Below, one piece after another: positions 51,466 through 60,852 of a stretch of DNA of 64,000 nt. Where the stretch lies: assembly GCF_005938385.1 (NCBI RefSeq), contig NZ_VCRA01000005.1, positions 372,001-436,000 on the forward strand. The letters run 5' to 3'. Each line of letters starts with the position of its first letter. The stretch's first letter is position 1. Made by a program: the position numbers and the translations under genes. This DNA is from Paenibacillus mesophilus. Lineage in GTDB: Bacteria; Bacillota; Bacilli; Paenibacillales; NBRC-103111. The notes under the pieces are model-generated. The model worked only from the letters and a program-made list of their open reading frames with translations. It did no database searches and had not been told where the DNA came from.

Positions 51466-53073
51466 TCATTGCTTCCGATTCCAATTGAAAACGAATCGGG
51501 TGTTTACGATTTGCAGCGTAGCCCCGTCCGTCATCGGATACCATTTATAAGGAACCATCGGCTCGTTGTTCCAAAGCGTACCGTTTTTGGAGCCCAAATC
51601 TTTGGCGTAATAATCGGAATGCTCGCGGACAATTTCCAAATGAAGCTTGGACACGCCGGCCGCATCCTCCACATAATCGACAACCCCTTTCTCTCTGCCG
51701 ATCACGTAACGTTCCGCCGACAGCCTCACCCGTTCGATCGCTCCGCCCTTATGCGCCTCCAGCTCCGGATAGCTCACAGACGGTTGTTCCGCCGTCTCCG
51801 TTTGATCGTGATAAGCTTCCGGCCGGAGCAGCACAGTAGCGTCGGATGGCCGAAGCCATGTCGTAGCATCGGGCTTCGTTGACACACCGGCACCCGGAAT
51901 GATTCGATCTTCCGGCTGCGGCGGATCGAACGCGCTCCCGGATAAGGAAGCCGGTTCGCGGTCCGGCGCCTTTAGTACGGAATCCTTCTTCATAACCGGC
52001 AAATATCCGGTCAGACCCGTCATCTCCCGCTCTTCCATCGCCTGATACGAACGGGCAATCGCTTGCAGCTTGCCCTTCCCGAGCCAACGGGGGCGGAGCA
52101 GCACCGTTACGAACAGCACATCAAGGATAAGGATCGTCATCCCCGTCCAAACGCTCATCGCCCCATCGGATGCGCCTGACGGGTAGAAGCTCCACAGCAG
52201 CAGCAAACCGGCTCCCGCCGCTGCGCCGGCAAGCATTCGCTGTCGGTTGTTCAACGGTTCGGCCTTACTGCTCGCGGGCTGTCGTTGATCGAAATTATCC
52301 GCGTCTTCCCGCATAGGCACGAATGGGTCAGGCTCATAGGCAGGACGACTTTCGGCATTCTCCGATCCGGCCGTAATCCATCCCGCAGCCGGATTGCGAG
52401 CTTCCGTCTCGGCAGCCGCCGTCTTCGGGAACGGAGATATACCTGTTCCGTAACGATCATGTTGATCCGAAATACCGGACTTCTCCGTATCGGGATTCAA
52501 AAATGAGCTCAACATTTTCCGAATATGGTGAAATTCAAAAGTGTCCCGGTGTAAAGCGGATAGAAGCGAAGAAAATCCGCTTCCGTCGATGTGATCGATG
52601 CAAGCGGAAAGCCGCATGGCCAATTCCCGATACTGCTCTCGAACCTGCGGCTTCGCTACCGCGGCGGAAACGGGGACGTAAAGCAGTTCAAGCTCGTCAA
52701 GCGAATCGCCGCCGACAAAAATAAAATCCTCGTGCAGCCAATAGCCGTCCTCGCGCAGCATATACGTTTTGCTGTCATCGATCGTGCCCGCGCATTTCAA
52801 CAAGAAACGGTAATAGGCCGGGAGCGATATCCGGCCCGCCATCATCCACTGCGACAACATTTTTTTACCGGTTATGTCGTATCGCAGCCTCACGTTCAAA
52901 TCGATTTCTTCCGATTCGAACGGCAGATGACCGGGAATATCGTTCGCCTCCATCATCCGCAGCTCGATCCGTTCGAAATCGTCATATCGCAGTGTATCGG
53001 TTCCGGACAATACCAGGCATGTACCGCGGTGACGGATATAATCATAATGAAACCCGTATAGGGATCGTTCCAT
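51466..53073 (-). CDS. FHA-domain protein of the Tad locus
   Basis: 535 residues. The N-terminal ~190 residues form a soluble domain that resembles DUF6382; a disordered Pro/Ser/Glu region follows, then two membrane segments (about 280-320), another disordered linker rich in Thr/Pro, and a C-terminal forkhead-associated domain: YVIGREKGVVDYV, VSKLHLEI, KDLGSKNGTLWNN. FHA domains bind phosphothreonine, so this is the obvious reader for the kinase at the other end of the locus. Last gene of the leftward Tad operon, 12 nt after the prepilin peptidase gene. Confidence 0.85.
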   Translation of the reverse strand: MERSLYGFHYDYIRHRGTCLVLSGTDTLRYDDFERIELRMMEANDIPGHLPFESEEIDLNVRLRYDITGKKMLSQWMMAGRISLPAYYRFLLKCAGTIDDSKTYMLREDGYWLHEDFIFVGGDSLDELELLYVPVSAAVAKPQVREQYRELAMRLSACIDHIDGSGFSSLLSALHRDTFEFHHIRKMLSSFLNPDTEKSGISDQHDRYGTGISPFPKTAAAETEARNPAAGWITAGSENAESRPAYEPDPFVPMREDADNFDQRQPASSKAEPLNNRQRMLAGAAAGAGLLLLWSFYPSGASDGAMSVWTGMTILILDVLFVTVLLRPRWLGKGKLQAIARSYQAMEEREMTGLTGYLPVMKKDSVLKAPDREPASLSGSAFDPPQPEDRIIPGAGVSTKPDATTWLRPSDATVLLRPEAYHDQTETAEQPSVSYPELEAHKGGAIERVRLSAERYVIGREKGVVDYVEDAAGVSKLHLEIVREHSDYYAKDLGSKNGTLWNNEPMVPYKWYPMTDGATLQIVNTRFVFNWNRKQ

Positions 53074-53085
53074 TCGCTTCCTCCT

Positions 53086-53598
53086 TCAGATGGCGGGGGA
53101 GCAGTATGTGGATGTGAACACCATGGCGGGCAGGACGGCATACATGAACGGAAAAGTCGCCGCTTTCGGTCTGTATGCGATCATGCCTTTCACGTCCCTG
53201 AACAGCAGCAATTGAAATAGCAGCGCACCCGTCATACGCAGCCGCTCCCCCAGCTCCCTTCGAAAAGCTACGATCGCCGCTCCGATGACGGCCGCGAACA
53301 AGATCGAATTCATTGCGCCGTTAATAACGAACGATCCTCCTGCAAGCGCTCCGATGGCTCCGAACAGCTTGACGTCTCCCGCCCCGACCGCACGAATCGC
53401 ATACAGCGCCAGCAGCAGGCCAAAGCCGGCTGCAAAGCCGATCAACGCCGCGGCGAGGCCGCCCCACCCTCCGCTCCAGCCGTGATAAGCCAAGCCGAGA
53501 ACCGTACCGGATAACGTGTACCGGTTCGGTATTTTACTCTCTTTGAAATCGTGGTAAAAAGACAGTACAAGCAGCAAAACGAGTCCGCCAACTACCAT
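53086..53598 (-). CDS. tadV: Prepilin peptidase (A24, TadV/CpaA type)
   Basis: 170 residues, hydrophobic throughout. DFKESKIPN carries the first catalytic aspartate and RAVGAGDVKLFGA the second (GxGD), the signature of aspartyl prepilin peptidases. No N-terminal methylase domain, as in TadV. It would cleave the class III leaders of the pilin-like proteins encoded upstream. GGAGGG 9 nt before ATG 53598 sets the start. Confidence 0.92.
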   Translation of the reverse strand: MVVGGLVLLLVLSFYHDFKESKIPNRYTLSGTVLGLAYHGWSGGWGGLAAALIGFAAGFGLLLALYAIRAVGAGDVKLFGAIGALAGGSFVINGAMNSILFAAVIGAAIVAFRRELGERLRMTGALLFQLLLFRDVKGMIAYRPKAATFPFMYAVLPAMVFTSTYCSPAI

Positions 53599-53655
53599 CC
53601 GAATACACCCTCCTTTATCGAAAGCCATTTCTGCGGTACTGCTTCCGCTCGTTTA

Positions 53656-54279
53656 TTACGCTCCCGTCCATATTCGCTCGTATGCTTTTTTACGCAATGT
53701 AACCGTTTTGTTGACGAACGGAATCGGCAGCTTGACGGCATATTGAGCCGTTATTCCGATAAACCGGCTGTCCGACCCCGCCAAGCCGGGCAAGACGACT
53801 TCGGATATCGACAAGTTGTCCTTCTTCAGCACCGTTTCATCGGCATAGTGCATGACGGCTTCCTTAAATGCCGCATGAACGAGCGGATCGATTTTTTCCC
53901 GTACGAATTGATCGAGCTCCTCTTTGGCCATATGCTCGGCTTGCTCCCTCTTTTGCCGTTCCCAATCGACCCATCCGACCAGCACATCCGGTATGAAAGC
54001 TTTGTAGTCCTCCACCCACTGCTCACCCTCCGCGAGCTTGTCGCGCGCCGTGCGTATTTTCCCGAGCCATTCGTCTACCGTAGTTCCGACGCGACTCTGC
54101 GAATAAGCTTGCTTCGCTTCGATCGCAAGCAGCTCGACCGGGTATGCGTTGGCGGCCATCTGTTTGACGGTTTCGGAAACGGCGTTCTGCAGCGCCATAT
54201 CGGCGACCGTCAACTTGATCAAGCAAATAAGCGCCAGCACGAAAGCCAGAAAAAAAGGAAGCGCCAGCGTCGCCTCCAA
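53656..54279 (-). CDS. TadE-like pseudopilin; earliest canonical start lies after its leader
   Basis: 207 residues from TTG 54279. It opens SLEATLALPFFLAFVLALICLIKLTV, a pilin-type hydrophobic helix, then a long soluble helical part. In the same frame upstream the DNA encodes VTKRRRDGFANDERGSV before SLEAT, giving the class III processing site RG/SVSLE, but there is no ATG, GTG or TTG there; a GTA (54331-54333) stands 8 nt after GGGGGA. Start codon loss, a non-standard start or a sequence error are all possible. Lies between the DUF5702-like and tadV genes. Confidence 0.75.
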   Translation of the reverse strand: MEATLALPFFLAFVLALICLIKLTVADMALQNAVSETVKQMAANAYPVELLAIEAKQAYSQSRVGTTVDEWLGKIRTARDKLAEGEQWVEDYKAFIPDVLVGWVDWERQKREQAEHMAKEELDQFVREKIDPLVHAAFKEAVMHYADETVLKKDNLSISEVVLPGLAGSDSRFIGITAQYAVKLPIPFVNKTVTLRKKAYERIWTGA

Positions 54280-54375
54280 GCTGACGCTCCCACGTTCGTC
54301 ATTTGCAAATCCGTCCCTTCTCCGTTTAGTTACCGCCGATTCCCCCTGTCCTAACCTATATCCAAATTAGATCGA

Positions 54376-56613
54376 TTAATAGGATAATGAAGCCGTCTTT
54401 GATACGCTCGCCTGATTGCCTTGAATCGGATAGCCGAATGCAGCCAACGTATACGGCATGAACCAAAGACGAATATTCGTTTCGGTGCGCGCCTGCAAGT
54501 AGACGGCCGTTTCTCTCAAGTCTCGTCCCGTGTTCAGGTTGATCAAGCTCTGCATGCGGGCTGTCATCGGTTCCCGCTTCGTATGGAGCAGCAGAAACAA
54601 CCGCAAATAATCTTTATAGTTCATCGTCAGTGTGGCCGGCGCTTTGGCCGTTACCGGCACTTCCTCCCCGTTTACGAGCTTGGTCATATCCGCGAACGCT
54701 TTCACTGCGCCTTCCGCAAGCGACCACAGAAGCATGACCATCGGATTGCCCATGGAGGCCGCTTTCGCTTCCGGAGATAGGAGCGCTTCGGCGGTGCGTA
54801 CGGCCAATCGGATCGCGAACATTTCCGAGTAGGCCGCCGACTGATTTTTCAAGCAAGAATTAAGCCCGTACAGCAAATATTCCGCTTCTTGTGCTTGGAG
54901 CTCGTGACTGCCTCTTTCCGATTTTTCGTAATCCGGCTTCAGCTTCCCGTCCGGTCCCGTTTCTTTTCCATAAGTCCGGTAATTGAACTTGGTCAGCGCA
55001 TATTCGTTGATATATAGCTCGTCCCGGAACTGGCCGGCAGCGGAGGCCAAACCATCCAGAAGTTTGCCGATCATGCCGGTCGTATTCTTCAACGCTTCAT
55101 CCGCATCTCCCATCTCATTTACGGAAACGTCCATGCTGACGGCAACGCGATTGTAGTCCGCATATTTGCGATAAAGAGATACCGTACCGGAAGCGGGGTC
55201 TCCCGCTTCAAGCCGCTTGTACGCTTCCGATGATCCGTTCCCGCATTCCGCCCAAATTTTGCGGGCCTGATCCCATATCTCGCCGAATCGTTTTCGTTCT
55301 TCCTTTTTTCTCCTCGAAACATTTTCTTTGCCTGCAGCCCGCTTCTGTTCCTCCACCCGCTGTTCTCCCGTAAATTGTACCGCTCTTTGTCCGTAAGCAT
55401 CATTGGAGCCGGTCAGCGCTTGCATTCGAGCGGAATCGAATTTATTGTCGCCCGCGAACAGCGTCGTCGCCGCGAGAGACGTCTCGAATCCGCTGTACAA
55501 AGCGCCGATGCCGCCGATTCCCGTTTTGTATTTGATATAATAGGAATCCGGCATGGCGGCCGCGTTCAGCGTGTCCTGCGATACGTTTGCCTCCGGGGGA
55601 AGAGTGTTTATTTCGGCCCTTATCCGATCGTCGATTTCTTTCGCGCGATCCAGCTTGTCCATGATGCTTTGCACCATTTCGGTCATCGCGATCTGATCGC
55701 GCCCCGCCTCCATTTTCGTCGTGTTCATTAGAAGCGTATACTCGGCGATGTACTGCAATATTTTCTCCAGCTCGCCGATCTGTTTGTTCAGCTCGTTCCA
55801 GCTTTGCTCCAGCTGCATAATCGATTGTTGAATGGCGGCGATCTGTTCGACTGCCTGCACCCCCGCTTGCATCATGCCCGCCAATCCGGCCTGCTTTTCC
55901 GCAATGGCGCGTCTCAACGAATCGGCTTGAGCCCGAAGCGACTGGACGGAACGTCTTAGCTCTTCGGCATCGCGCAGTCCGATCAATTGGCACAATTCGT
56001 TCAGCCGCTCCAGTTTTTTGGCGTAATAGCTTCGGAATATCGACGTTTTCTCCGCCAGCCTCTGAGCATCCGTCCACGCGTCGTCCAAGAAGTCGTCTCT
56101 TTGCGACATGAGCTGCTCGATCGTTTTCGCTTTATCGGCGAAGTTGGACATGCCGCCCAGCATGGACGCGGTGCCCGATCGTTTGGTCAGCTTGTCGGTA
56201 ACGCTTAACGCGAATTCGACGGGTGCGCGGTACTTCATTTCTTCCAGCACCTGACGCCCGAACACGGCCTGGTTCCCGAGCGTATACAGCGGCTTGAGCG
56301 ATTCCGATACGGATATCGGCTCGATCAGCTTGAAGCCGACGTTCCCGCCGGCGCTCAAGTTTTCTTGAAACACTCGGGTGAAAAGCTCCGCGCTTGCTTC
56401 CGGACTGTCGCCGACGCCAAATAAACCGTATCCTTGCAAAACCGGATCGTACGCGGATAAAACGGAACGGAGCGCCGCTTTCGTGGCCGTTTCCGCCTGG
56501 CGTTCCCCCATCTTCACCCGGACCGCATCGATCAGTGTCGCATGGAACGTAAATAACGGTGCGATCAGCAGTACGAGCGTGACGGAAACCGACCCTTTCC
56601 GCGACTTCCACAT
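54376..56613 (-). CDS. Large TadE/TadG-like minor pilin protein (DUF5702-like)
   Basis: 745 residues. The leader MWKSRKGSVSVTLVLLIAPLF has the class III cleavage glycine but Thr instead of Glu at +5. The rest is extracytoplasmic: a helical, coiled-coil-prone middle (about 190-330: ELRRSVQSLRAQADSLRRAI) and a C-terminal part rich in Tyr and Asn (NEYALTKFNYRTYGKETG, EAEYLLYGLNS), which resembles DUF5702. It could be a pilus tip or anchor protein. Transcribed in the Tad operon, 24 nt after the TadE-like gene. Confidence 0.75.
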   Translation of the reverse strand: MWKSRKGSVSVTLVLLIAPLFTFHATLIDAVRVKMGERQAETATKAALRSVLSAYDPVLQGYGLFGVGDSPEASAELFTRVFQENLSAGGNVGFKLIEPISVSESLKPLYTLGNQAVFGRQVLEEMKYRAPVEFALSVTDKLTKRSGTASMLGGMSNFADKAKTIEQLMSQRDDFLDDAWTDAQRLAEKTSIFRSYYAKKLERLNELCQLIGLRDAEELRRSVQSLRAQADSLRRAIAEKQAGLAGMMQAGVQAVEQIAAIQQSIMQLEQSWNELNKQIGELEKILQYIAEYTLLMNTTKMEAGRDQIAMTEMVQSIMDKLDRAKEIDDRIRAEINTLPPEANVSQDTLNAAAMPDSYYIKYKTGIGGIGALYSGFETSLAATTLFAGDNKFDSARMQALTGSNDAYGQRAVQFTGEQRVEEQKRAAGKENVSRRKKEERKRFGEIWDQARKIWAECGNGSSEAYKRLEAGDPASGTVSLYRKYADYNRVAVSMDVSVNEMGDADEALKNTTGMIGKLLDGLASAAGQFRDELYINEYALTKFNYRTYGKETGPDGKLKPDYEKSERGSHELQAQEAEYLLYGLNSCLKNQSAAYSEMFAIRLAVRTAEALLSPEAKAASMGNPMVMLLWSLAEGAVKAFADMTKLVNGEEVPVTAKAPATLTMNYKDYLRLFLLLHTKREPMTARMQSLINLNTGRDLRETAVYLQARTETNIRLWFMPYTLAAFGYPIQGNQASVSKTASLSY

Positions 56614-56637
56614 GCGCCGCCTCCTCCTTCCATTCGA

Positions 56638-57696
56638 TTATTGATGAATGACGACGATAATGCCCTGACTCTCCAAATATTTACGAAGCGGCTTGGAAGG
56701 GCCGACTTTGCCGTCCTTCTCCTTGCGGAAAAAATGCCAGACGACCCCTTTCACTTGAGTACCTTGACGCATCAGCTCCACATCTTTGACGATCTGCGCC
56801 TCGTGATCCTTGCTCTTCGACGTGTAGCCGAGCTTCACTTCATGCATAAGGCCGTCGGCGTCGAGCGAATCGAGCTGCCGCTGCCTTCCGTCCGGAGTAG
56901 CGACCGTTACTTTGCTTCCCCCGGTAATGCTCCTCACATAGACGGCCGCTTCCTCCGCTCGGGCAAAAACAAGCTTTTGCTGCCGCGGCGCTTCGGGCGG
57001 AACGATTACTTGCGCTTCGGACTTCGTAATTAAATCTTTCACGCGTACAACGAACGTCCGGACGAAATCTACGTTCCGGATCAGCTCCACCGGCTCGGTT
57101 ACGACCGAGCGCACCTCCGCCCCCATCCGGGAATCGGTCCATCTGCCCGCAAGGAAAGGCAGAACCCCGGTTTGCCCAAGCCGTACGGTCACTTCACGGT
57201 CGATCAGTCCGTGACGGTAGGTAAGCTCCCCATCCAGCTTGTCCGGCAACTCGTTCGCAGCCTTAAGCAATTTGCCTGCCGGTCCTTCTCCGCCCGAAGA
57301 AGCTGCCTCGCCCTCTGCCAATGGAAGCTGTACTTTCTGCAAGCCAAGGCCGGACCCGAACGAAAACATGCCGCTGATGCCGTCGCTGCCCGTACGCCAG
57401 TACAAACCGTCGTTCCGGCCCGGCAGCACATGGCCGGTCGTCCAATCTTTGGCGCTGTTGTCCCACGTAAACGCGGATCGCTCCGCGGTCGTCGCGGCCG
57501 TATAATACAAGCTTGCCTGCTCGTAAACGAACATGCTGAAGAACACGATGGAAACTAGCGCTATAATAATCGTCGGATAAATTAGGCTCGATTCCAATGT
57601 ATAACTGCCGATTTCCGAGCGGGCGAAACGGACTGCGCGGATGCGGACTGCTGCGGTGATTCGTCTAACGGACGTAAGACCGCAATCCTCTTTCAT
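56638..57696 (-). CDS. TadE-like minor pseudopilin
   Basis: 352 residues. FARSEIG/SYTLESSLIYPTIIIALVSIVFFSMFVYE is a clear class III prepilin leader with Glu at +5. A long extracytoplasmic part follows, ending in a domain with KVTVATPDGRQRQLDS and GIIVVIHQ. Its ATG overlaps the stop of the Flp-like pilin gene (ATGA), so synthesis is coupled to the pilin. No strong Shine-Dalgarno of its own. Confidence 0.82.
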   Translation of the reverse strand: MKEDCGLTSVRRITAAVRIRAVRFARSEIGSYTLESSLIYPTIIIALVSIVFFSMFVYEQASLYYTAATTAERSAFTWDNSAKDWTTGHVLPGRNDGLYWRTGSDGISGMFSFGSGLGLQKVQLPLAEGEAASSGGEGPAGKLLKAANELPDKLDGELTYRHGLIDREVTVRLGQTGVLPFLAGRWTDSRMGAEVRSVVTEPVELIRNVDFVRTFVVRVKDLITKSEAQVIVPPEAPRQQKLVFARAEEAAVYVRSITGGSKVTVATPDGRQRQLDSLDADGLMHEVKLGYTSKSKDHEAQIVKDVELMRQGTQVKGVVWHFFRKEKDGKVGPSKPLRKYLESQGIIVVIHQ

Positions 57697-57917
57697 GGAT
57701 TTTTACAAGCATCCGGCGTCGCCAAGCAATCCTTTGTTCCCGTACTGCCAAGCTCCTCATTCGCTTCCCCGAACAGTTTCTTGATAAATGACAAGATCCA
57801 CTTGCGGAATGCAACCGCGACAATGACCAATACGGCGACAATGAGCAGCAGCTCCAGCGTACCGATTCCATCCTCCTCCTGCCAAAAATGCGACAAACGT
57901 TGTTTGAATAAGCTCAT
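57693..57917 (-). CDS. Flp-like major pilin (Flp1-like)
   Basis: 74 residues. EEDGIGTLELLLIVAVLVIVAVAF has the prepilin cleavage site DG/IGTLE followed by one hydrophobic helix, then a short cationic end and a final TKDCLATPDACKNP with two cysteines that might form a disulphide outside the cell. Size and layout match Flp1-like pilins of Gram-positive Tad systems. GGAGG 9 nt before ATG 57917 is preferred to TTG two codons earlier. Confidence 0.88.
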   Translation of the reverse strand: MSLFKQRLSHFWQEEDGIGTLELLLIVAVLVIVAVAFRKWILSFIKKLFGEANEELGSTGTKDCLATPDACKNP

Positions 57918-57941
57918 TCCCAATATCCTCCTCTATTCCGA

Positions 57942-58709
57942 TTAATCCATCAGCATGACAGCCGGCGCCGCGACGACGATCATGACGGCAAACAAAATTA
58001 GCAGCATCGGAAAAATAAGCTTCGCCGAAGCTTCCTCGCCGAGAATGCGCGTCATCGCCTTCCTTTTCTCCCACAAATCCCGATTCAGCGAACGGAGCGA
58101 CATGACGAACAGCTCTCCGCCGCGCCGGTAATTCATCAGTACCGTTGTCGTGAATACCGAAACTTCCGCCACCAGGCAACGTTTGCTGAGCTTCTCCATC
58201 GCGATCGGAAACGACTCGTTGTTGCGCAGCCGGTTCGCCAGCATGATAAATTCGGCGGCCAACGGTCCTTTGTCCGGGTTGGACACGTACATATCCGCGC
58301 AGCGCATAATGGCTCCTTGCACCGTTTCGCCCGCATTGATGAGCAGCGTCAGCTTGTTCAGCAATTCCGGCAGCTCCATGACGAGCTTTCGCTTCTTGTC
58401 CGCTATTTGGCGCTCCAGCCGTTTTACCATGAGGAACGGGGATAAGCCCGCCAGCGCCAGCAGCGCGATGATCACATACATATCTCCCCGTGTCGCGAAA
58501 CCGCAAAGCATCAAACCGATCAAGCAAAGAGCCGCAACGGACACCATATCGGCCGAGAACCGTTTCGTATGACGCATATCCGCATCTTCACCGTGCAAGG
58601 CGATCATTTTCTGGTACACGTTCCAGCGGCCCGATGCGAGCCGTTCCGTCAGTTTCGTCTTCTCGGCGACTTTCGAGGACAGGGGGGACATGTAGCGGAG
58701 CAGCTCCAT
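57942..58709 (-). CDS. tadC: TadC-like inner-membrane platform protein (T2SS-F family)
   Basis: 255 residues. Several membrane segments; the T2SSF core is LPELLNKLTLLINAGETVQGAIMRCA, MEKLSKRC and RRGGELFVMSLRSLNRDLWEKRKAMTRILGEEASAKLIFPMLLILF. With TadB it forms the membrane platform turned by TadA. GGAG lies 9 nt before ATG 58709, 4 nt after the tadB stop; TTG 58724 is an alternative. Confidence 0.9.
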   Translation of the reverse strand: MELLRYMSPLSSKVAEKTKLTERLASGRWNVYQKMIALHGEDADMRHTKRFSADMVSVAALCLIGLMLCGFATRGDMYVIIALLALAGLSPFLMVKRLERQIADKKRKLVMELPELLNKLTLLINAGETVQGAIMRCADMYVSNPDKGPLAAEFIMLANRLRNNESFPIAMEKLSKRCLVAEVSVFTTTVLMNYRRGGELFVMSLRSLNRDLWEKRKAMTRILGEEASAKLIFPMLLILFAVMIVVAAPAVMLMD

Positions 58710-58713
58710 CGAC

Positions 58714-59607
58714 TCACGCTCCAATATCCATGATTTTGTGCGCCAACCATTGACTTGCCGCCAATATGACGAGCGATGCGGTCATGACGAGATGTCCGGC
58801 TCCCCCGTATAGCGGCTCCATATAGTCCGGGGAACTGAATGCCAGAAAAGCGACAATAACGAACGGAATAAAGCCTAACGCTTTCGCCTCGAACCGCTTC
58901 TGCGCAACCATGACGGAGATGTCCTGCTCGATTTCCATCTTCTCGCCGATCAGGTGAGTCGTCCGGCGCATCACTTCCACCAAGTCGCCTCCCGTTCGTT
59001 TGCACGCCGCGAATGCGTCGGCGAATTGCATAATATCTTCGATGCCGCTCCTTCGGCCGAAGTCGAGCAGTGATTTCTCGATCGGCTCCCCGTTTTCCGT
59101 GCGCCGGTTCAGACGGTCCAGCTCCCGGATCATGTCGGTCGAGCTGTCCGGATATAGCAGCCGCAAATCGTTACCCGCTTCACGGAACGCGTTCTCCACC
59201 GACCTGCCGGCCGATAACGCCGAAGACAACGAATACAGAGCGTGCTTGAACTGCCGCCGCAGCTCCTCCTTGCGTCTGCGGATCAACTGCTTGCGCCTGA
59301 GCCGAGGATAGCCGACGGCTGCGAATGAAATAACGAGACAAATCAATGCATTTTTGTAAAATAAAAAACCGATGGCAAACAGCAAAGTGCCTGCTATAAG
59401 GCAAGCGGATGCCTTCTCCGCGCCGGCCATCATGTACTGATCGTAATAGCCGGGCTCGGAGGAACGAGTGTCGACCGGCGTCCGTTTGCCCGACAATCGC
59501 AATGGCCTCAGCTTGGGCAATATACGGCGCCATTCTTTCTTGCCGAGCAGCACATAGATGGCGTAAGCGACAGCGCCGCAAGCAAGAGCAATAATCACGT
59601 TCCCCAT
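58714..59607 (-). CDS. tadB: TadB-like inner-membrane platform protein (T2SS-F family)
   Basis: 297 residues. Membrane segments near 5-22 and 68-100 and again at the end enclose the cytosolic T2SSF domain: FKHALYSLSSALSAGRSVENAFREA, FADAFAACKRTGGDLVEVMRRTTHLIGEKMEIEQDI. Pairs with TadC. AAGGAGGTGATG precedes the ATG, 21 nt after the tadA stop. Confidence 0.92.
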   Translation of the reverse strand: MGNVIIALACGAVAYAIYVLLGKKEWRRILPKLRPLRLSGKRTPVDTRSSEPGYYDQYMMAGAEKASACLIAGTLLFAIGFLFYKNALICLVISFAAVGYPRLRRKQLIRRRKEELRRQFKHALYSLSSALSAGRSVENAFREAGNDLRLLYPDSSTDMIRELDRLNRRTENGEPIEKSLLDFGRRSGIEDIMQFADAFAACKRTGGDLVEVMRRTTHLIGEKMEIEQDISVMVAQKRFEAKALGFIPFVIVAFLAFSSPDYMEPLYGGAGHLVMTASLVILAASQWLAHKIMDIGA

Positions 59608-59628
59608 TTCATCACCTCCTTCGATATT

Positions 59629-60852
59629 TCATAACTCGATACCGGCCAGCTTCAGCTTATGCTCCGACTGAAGCCGGTTGCCTGTCGGCTCTAGACCGCC
59701 GATCACTTTTCCCGATTCGTCTTCGCCCCGTTCTACGAAAGCAAACAACGGGTTGAGCCGAATTTCTCCCTGCTCGATGCCCGTCAGCTCGGTAATTTCC
59801 GTCACTCGCCGGCTTCGATCCCGGAACCTGGACAGATGGATCATCACATCGAGCGCGGAATCGATCTGTTTGCGTACGACCTCTACCGGAAGCGCGGCCC
59901 CGCCGAGCACCATCGTTTCCAAACGGCTCAACATATCGGGCACCGAGTTGGCATGGCCGGTAGATAAGCTGCCGTCGTGCCCGGTATTCATAGCCTGCAG
60001 CATATCGAACGCTTCGGCTCCCCGCACTTCTCCGACGATTACCCGGTTCGGCCGCATGCGCAGCGATGCGCGGATCATGTCGCGGATCGAGATCGCTCCT
60101 TTCCCTTCCGTATTGGCGTTGCGCGTCTCGAGCCGGACCCAGTTCGGAATTCCGCGGATTTGCAATTCCGCGGAATCTTCGATCGTAACGATCCTTTCGT
60201 CCGGCGGCACATAAGCGCATAACGCGTTCAGAAAAGTCGTCTTGCCGGATCCGGTGCCTCCGCCGATAAACAGGTTGTATTTGGCCCGGACAAGCTTTGC
60301 CAAAAAAGCCGCGGCTTCTTCATGGATCGCCCCTCGCGCAATCAGGTCTTTCATCATGAGCGGACTCGCCGGGAATTTCCGGATCGTCATCGCCGGACCT
60401 TTCAGGGCGATGGGCGGAAGCACGACATTGACCCTCGATCCGTCCGGGAGACGGGCGTCGACGATCGGAGTCGATTCATTGACGACCCGGTTTACTTTGG
60501 CGACTATCGTCTGGATCACGTCCTCAAGCTTTTCGGGAGTTTCGAATTTTCCTTCGTATCGTTCGACTCGACCATCCGTCTCGATAAAAATTTCATCATA
60601 GGCGTTGATCATCACTTCCGTAATCGATGGATCGTCGATTAACGGCTGAAGCACATCCAGTCCGCGAAAAGAATTGAAAATTGCTTTTACGATTTCTCTG
60701 CGCTCCTTGGCCGTTATGTAACGATCGCCGGAGTAACGGAATACGGTGTCTTCGATTGCGCGTATGAAGCTTTCGTCCGAATGGGACCCGGACAAATCGA
60801 TCATGTCACGGATACGCTCGCGCAGCGATCTGGTTATCGTGTCGATTGTCAA
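59629..60852 (-). CDS. tadA: TadA/CpaF-type secretion ATPase
   Basis: 407 residues. GVEVMINA-like start (ITEVMINAYDEIFIE), Walker A GGGTGSGKTTFLNAL (near 203), the Asp box TIEDSAELQ, Walker B GEVRGAEAFDMLQAMNTGHDG and the His box TGHANS are all present. It is the hexameric motor of pilus assembly. The frame stays open into the CpaE-like gene to 61020, but GGAGGAGGAG 6 nt before TTG 60852 sets the start; the two genes overlap by 47 nt, so CpaE and TadA output may be coupled. Confidence 0.94.
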   Translation of the reverse strand: MTIDTITRSLRERIRDMIDLSGSHSDESFIRAIEDTVFRYSGDRYITAKERREIVKAIFNSFRGLDVLQPLIDDPSITEVMINAYDEIFIETDGRVERYEGKFETPEKLEDVIQTIVAKVNRVVNESTPIVDARLPDGSRVNVVLPPIALKGPAMTIRKFPASPLMMKDLIARGAIHEEAAAFLAKLVRAKYNLFIGGGTGSGKTTFLNALCAYVPPDERIVTIEDSAELQIRGIPNWVRLETRNANTEGKGAISIRDMIRASLRMRPNRVIVGEVRGAEAFDMLQAMNTGHDGSLSTGHANSVPDMLSRLETMVLGGAALPVEVVRKQIDSALDVMIHLSRFRDRSRRVTEITELTGIEQGEIRLNPLFAFVERGEDESGKVIGGLEPTGNRLQSEHKLKLAGIEL

